Shown piece by piece: positions 19,441 to 21,163 of a stretch of 21,163 nucleotides of DNA (its first letter is position 1; each line of letters opens with the position of its first letter). The notes below the pieces were generated by a model, which saw nothing but the letters and a program-made list of their open reading frames with translations, made no database searches and was not told the origin of the DNA. Position numbers and translations under genes: made by a program. This DNA is from Cerrena zonata (taxonomy: Eukaryota > Basidiomycota > Agaricomycetes > Polyporales > Cerrenaceae): positions 1 through 21,163 of the forward strand of contig JASBNA010000152.1 of the NCBI GenBank assembly GCA_038087015.1, written 5' to 3'.

Positions 19441-19472
19441 CTTATAGTCAAGATTTTTTCATTGACTATAAG
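19441..19472. repeat. Hairpin between tRNA-Trp and tRNA-Val
   Basis: Perfect 11-bp arms CTTATAGTCAA and TTGACTATAAG with a 10-nt loop. A related half (ATTGACTAT) lies just before it at 19418-19427. It may be a decayed family B element or an RNA processing or stability hairpin within the tRNA transcript. Confidence 0.7.
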
Positions 19473-19481
19473 AGAATAAAA

Positions 19482-19553
19482 TAGGTCGTATAGGAATTGA
19501 ACCTATGGCTCAGATGTGTAAGATCTGTGATTTAACCACTAATCTAACAACCT
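19482..19553 (-). tRNA. trnV: tRNA-Val (UAC)
   Basis: Acceptor AGGTTGT/ACGACCT with one G-U, discriminator A, anticodon arm CAGAT-CTTACAC-ATCTG with anticodon TAC, T arm ATAGG-TTCAATT-CCTAT. It reads all GUN codons. Confidence 0.95.
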
Positions 19554-19558
19554 AAATA

Positions 19559-19630
19559 TTGTCTAGTAAGGATTCGAACCTATATCTTTACTTTAGAAGA
19601 GTAATGTTTTAACCATTAAACTACTAAACA
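19559..19630 (-). tRNA. trnR: tRNA-Arg (UCU)
   Basis: Acceptor TGTTTAG/CTAGACA (one G-U), discriminator A, D stem GTTT/AAAC, anticodon arm TTACT-CTTCTAA-AGTAA with anticodon TCT. The T stem has two mismatches at its base (ATAGG/CCTTA). It reads AGR. It is 5 nt from tRNA-Arg(ACG). Confidence 0.93.
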
Positions 19631-19635
19631 AGTAT

Positions 19636-19707
19636 AAGGCACAGTAAGAATTGAACTTACATATCATCATCCGTAGTAATGCATATTTACCATTATATTA
19701 TATGCCT
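19636..19707 (-). tRNA. trnR: tRNA-Arg (ACG)
   Basis: Acceptor AGGCATA/TGTGCCT, discriminator T, D stem ATAT/ATAT, anticodon arm CATTA-CTACGGA-TGATG with anticodon ACG, T arm GTAAG-TTCAATT-CTTAC. It reads CGN codons, which are used here (CGT occurs in atp9). Some yeasts, such as Yarrowia, lack this gene. Confidence 0.93.
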
Positions 19708-19721
19708 ATATTTACTACATC

Positions 19722-19752
19722 TTGCAACTAGTTTAAGTTTAACTAGTTGCAA
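19722..19752. repeat. 12-bp perfect hairpin in the tRNA cluster
   Basis: Arms TTGCAACTAGTT and AACTAGTTGCAA enclose a 7-nt loop between tRNA-Arg(ACG) and tRNA-Ser(GCU). It is unrelated in sequence to family A except for the terminal TTGCA pattern. Confidence 0.75.
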
Positions 19753-19770
19753 TATAGTATATATATTTAA

Positions 19771-19850
19771 CGGATATTCAGCGAATCGAACGCTGAGAGC
19801 TTAATGCTGCTACATAGCAAGTAGGGCGGCTTACCAATGCCTAAATATCC
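19771..19850 (-). tRNA. trnS: tRNA-Ser (GCU), class II
   Basis: Perfect acceptor GGATATT/AATATCC, discriminator G, D stem GGC/GCC, anticodon stem CTAC/GTAG around loop TTGCTAT with anticodon GCT, and a long variable arm. T arm CAGCG-TTCGATT-CGCTG. It reads AGY. Confidence 0.94.
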
Positions 19851-19906
19851 TTTAACCATTATCCTTCAGCCAGTAAAATTGGCTTATATAACAATAATTA
19901 TTTATA

Positions 19907-19978
19907 CGCATTGCATCAGACTCGAACTGACATCTCTTATAGTGACATTATAAGGCTTTACCATTAAGCTACCAATGC
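19907..19978 (-). tRNA. trnD: tRNA-Asp (GUC)
   Basis: Acceptor GCATTGG/GCAATGC with a G-G mismatch at the seventh pair, discriminator G, D stem GCTT/AAGC, anticodon arm TTATA-ATGTCAC-TATAA with anticodon GTC, T arm GTCAG-TTCGAGT-CTGAT. It is separated from tRNA-Gln by 2 nt. Confidence 0.94.
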
Positions 19979-19980
19979 CT

Positions 19981-20053
19981 CTGAGTCGACATGATTCGAA
20001 CATGTATAGGCCTAGCTCAAATCTAGGGGACTTGCCTATTAGTCAACGACTCA
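19981..20053 (-). tRNA. trnQ: tRNA-Gln (UUG)
   Basis: Perfect acceptor TGAGTCG/CGACTCA, discriminator G, D stem GACT/AGTC, anticodon arm CCTAG-ATTTGAG-CTAGG with anticodon TTG, T arm ACATG-TTCGAAT-CATGT. Upstream, a 263-nt spacer holds a canonical family A palindrome and no gene. Confidence 0.95.
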
Positions 20054-20205
20054 TTTATGATTATTTATATACTATCATTAGCATTGCTAATAGTCATATA
20101 TTATCTTTCTTTTCCCATATATATATATATATTCCTTTATAATATATTTCTTAAAAAGAAATATATTTCTCCTTCCATATATTTCTGTTTGGGATATAAT
20201 ATATA

Positions 20206-20226
20206 GCAGCAAGCTAAGCTTGCTGC
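20206..20226. repeat. Family A palindrome, canonical copy
   Basis: Perfect arms GCAGCAAGCT/AGCTTGCTGC around A in the spacer between tRNA-Ile and tRNA-Gln. Here TATA precedes and GATT follows, so the usual left flank TAATCC is absent, as also at 226-246. Confidence 0.9.
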
Positions 20227-20316
20227 AGATTATATGGTAAATAAGATTTCTGCCACTAGCTTTGCTGATGGACATAAAATAAAAATACAACAAAGTTGAC
20301 TATTAGATATATAAAA

Positions 20317-20387
20317 TTAGTCTAGTAAGAATTGAACTTACATCTATCGATTATCAATCGATCTCTCTACCATTGAGATATAGACTA
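20317..20387 (-). tRNA. trnI: tRNA-Ile (GAU)
   Basis: Perfect acceptor TAGTCTA/TAGACTA, discriminator A, D stem TCTC/GAGA, anticodon arm ATCGA-TTGATAA-TCGAT with anticodon GAT, T arm GTAAG-TTCAATT-CTTAC. Its 5' end is within about 20 nt of the rns 3' end. Confidence 0.95.
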
Positions 20388-20391
20388 AAGG

Positions 20392-20401
20392 GTAATGAAT
20401 A
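20392..20401 (-). promoter_or_regulatory. TATTCATTAC motif at the rns 3' end
   Basis: Sense-strand TTATTCATTACCC, matching 8 of 10 bases of the TATTCATTGA motif plus a following CCC. It lies shortly after the terminal helix of rns and only 5 nt before tRNA-Ile. It cannot be a usual upstream promoter distance, which favours a 3'-end role. Confidence 0.4.
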
Positions 20402-20404
20402 AGT

Positions 20405-21163
20405 TTATAATTTTATAATCCCGATCAGGTTCCCCTAACCGAACCGTATTTCAACTTATAGCAAGTCACTTATTAAAATACCTTCTCTTCTAAAAAGAAG
20501 AGATAAATAAATATTATAAATTTCCTGCTATTGATGAGTAGTTAGTACGAAGTAGTGATTAGTTTTCACCGTGACTCTCTTGTTCACGATTACTAGCAAT
20601 TCCTATTTCATGTAATCGATTTACAGATTACAATCCATATATAATTATCTTATATTATTATTGTTTAAATAACTTATATTTATAATATATATATATATAA
20701 TAAATATATATATATCTATATATATAATATAATTGTCAATAATTTTGTAACACGTCTATAGCCCATCACATTAAGGTCATCATGATTAGTCTTGGGCCTT
20801 TACTCCCGATATCCAATGATGGATATACATAATATTAAATATTATAATATAAAGGATTACGTTCATTTAATAACTTAATATTAAACTTCACAGCATGAAC
20901 TGACGACAACGATGTAACGCTTGTGTAAAATATATATATATATATATATTTTCATTCAAGTGATGGTAAGGTTTTAGGAGGATCATCCAATTAAATAACA
21001 TGTTCCACTGCTTTTGACTACAACCGTCTAATGTCTTGTTTTTCACCCTTGCGAGCATACTAATTTGGCGGAATACTATTCATTCTTAACTTTTCCTGAA
21101 AATATATATAAGTTAACACTTTTAAGTGTTTATATTCTTATTTATTTTCATATTGTATTCATA
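20405..21163 (-). rRNA. rns: Small subunit ribosomal RNA (15S-like), 5' part outside window
   Basis: The 3' half or so of mitochondrial SSU rRNA. Landmarks on the sense strand are GTGGAACATGT-TTAATT-like sequence near 20990, TCGTCAGTTCATGC (20893-20906), ATGACCTTAATGTGATGGGC (around 20770), GAATTGCTAGTAATCG (20587-20602), and the 3' terminal GGTTAGGGGAACCTGATCGGG. AT-rich expansions interrupt helices near 20680-20740 and 20935-20950. The 3' boundary is estimated to within 20 nt. The gene continues past the right edge. Confidence 0.95.

Overview
This window is a piece of the mitochondrial genome of an ascomycete yeast (Saccharomycotina). Signs of this are the very AT-rich sequence, a mitochondrially encoded Atp9 of the budding-yeast type, UGA read as tryptophan (in-frame TGA at conserved Trp positions, plus a tRNA-Trp with anticodon UCA), yeast-type LSU and SSU rRNAs, and all seven complex I nad genes. 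The nad genes exclude Saccharomyces and Kluyveromyces. The tRNA with anticodon UAG has a leucine-type long variable arm, so CUN probably means Leu, not Thr as in Saccharomyces mitochondria. A CTG-clade or Pichiaceae-like yeast fits, but I cannot name the species.

Every gene lies on the minus strand, so transcription runs from high to low coordinates. In that order: partial rns (21163 to about 20405); a tRNA cluster Ile, Gln, Asp, Ser(GCU), Arg(ACG), Arg(UCU), Val, Trp, Phe (20387-19245); cox3; two unidentified small membrane ORFs (orf72, orf59); tRNA-Ser(UGA) and tRNA-Leu(UAG); nad4; cob; nad2-nad3; nad4L-nad5; cox1 with one group I intron carrying a LAGLIDADG ORF; rnl; tRNA-Ala; cox2; tRNA-Asn; nad6-nad1; atp9; and a second tRNA cluster Lys, Leu(UAA), Tyr, His, Met, Thr, Glu, Gly, Gly, Cys, Pro (1510 to the left edge). 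The 24 tRNA genes lack only a clear initiator tRNA-Met. atp6, atp8 and rps3 are also absent. Both ends of the window cut through genes (tRNA-Pro, rns), so the missing genes are probably outside it.

The proteins are core subunits of respiratory complexes I, III and IV and the ATP synthase c-ring. The rRNAs and tRNAs serve their translation. nad2/nad3 and nad4L/nad5 each overlap by one base (TAATG), and nad6 and nad1 are 3 nt apart, so these pairs are surely co-transcribed.

The most interesting content lies between genes. (1) A short sense-strand motif, TATTCATTGA, often followed by CCCTCA, sits 53-143 nt downstream of the last stop of most protein transcription units, with looser copies just after rns and rnl. 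It is a candidate RNA 3'-end signal comparable to the Saccharomyces dodecamer. (2) In nad1 and nad4 the motif lies inside the ORF's C-terminal end, as if the 3' module had been captured as coding sequence. (3) Two families of short GC-rich palindromes are scattered through the spacers. (4) cox2 has no stop codon before tRNA-Asn and ends on a lone T at the tRNA 5' end.
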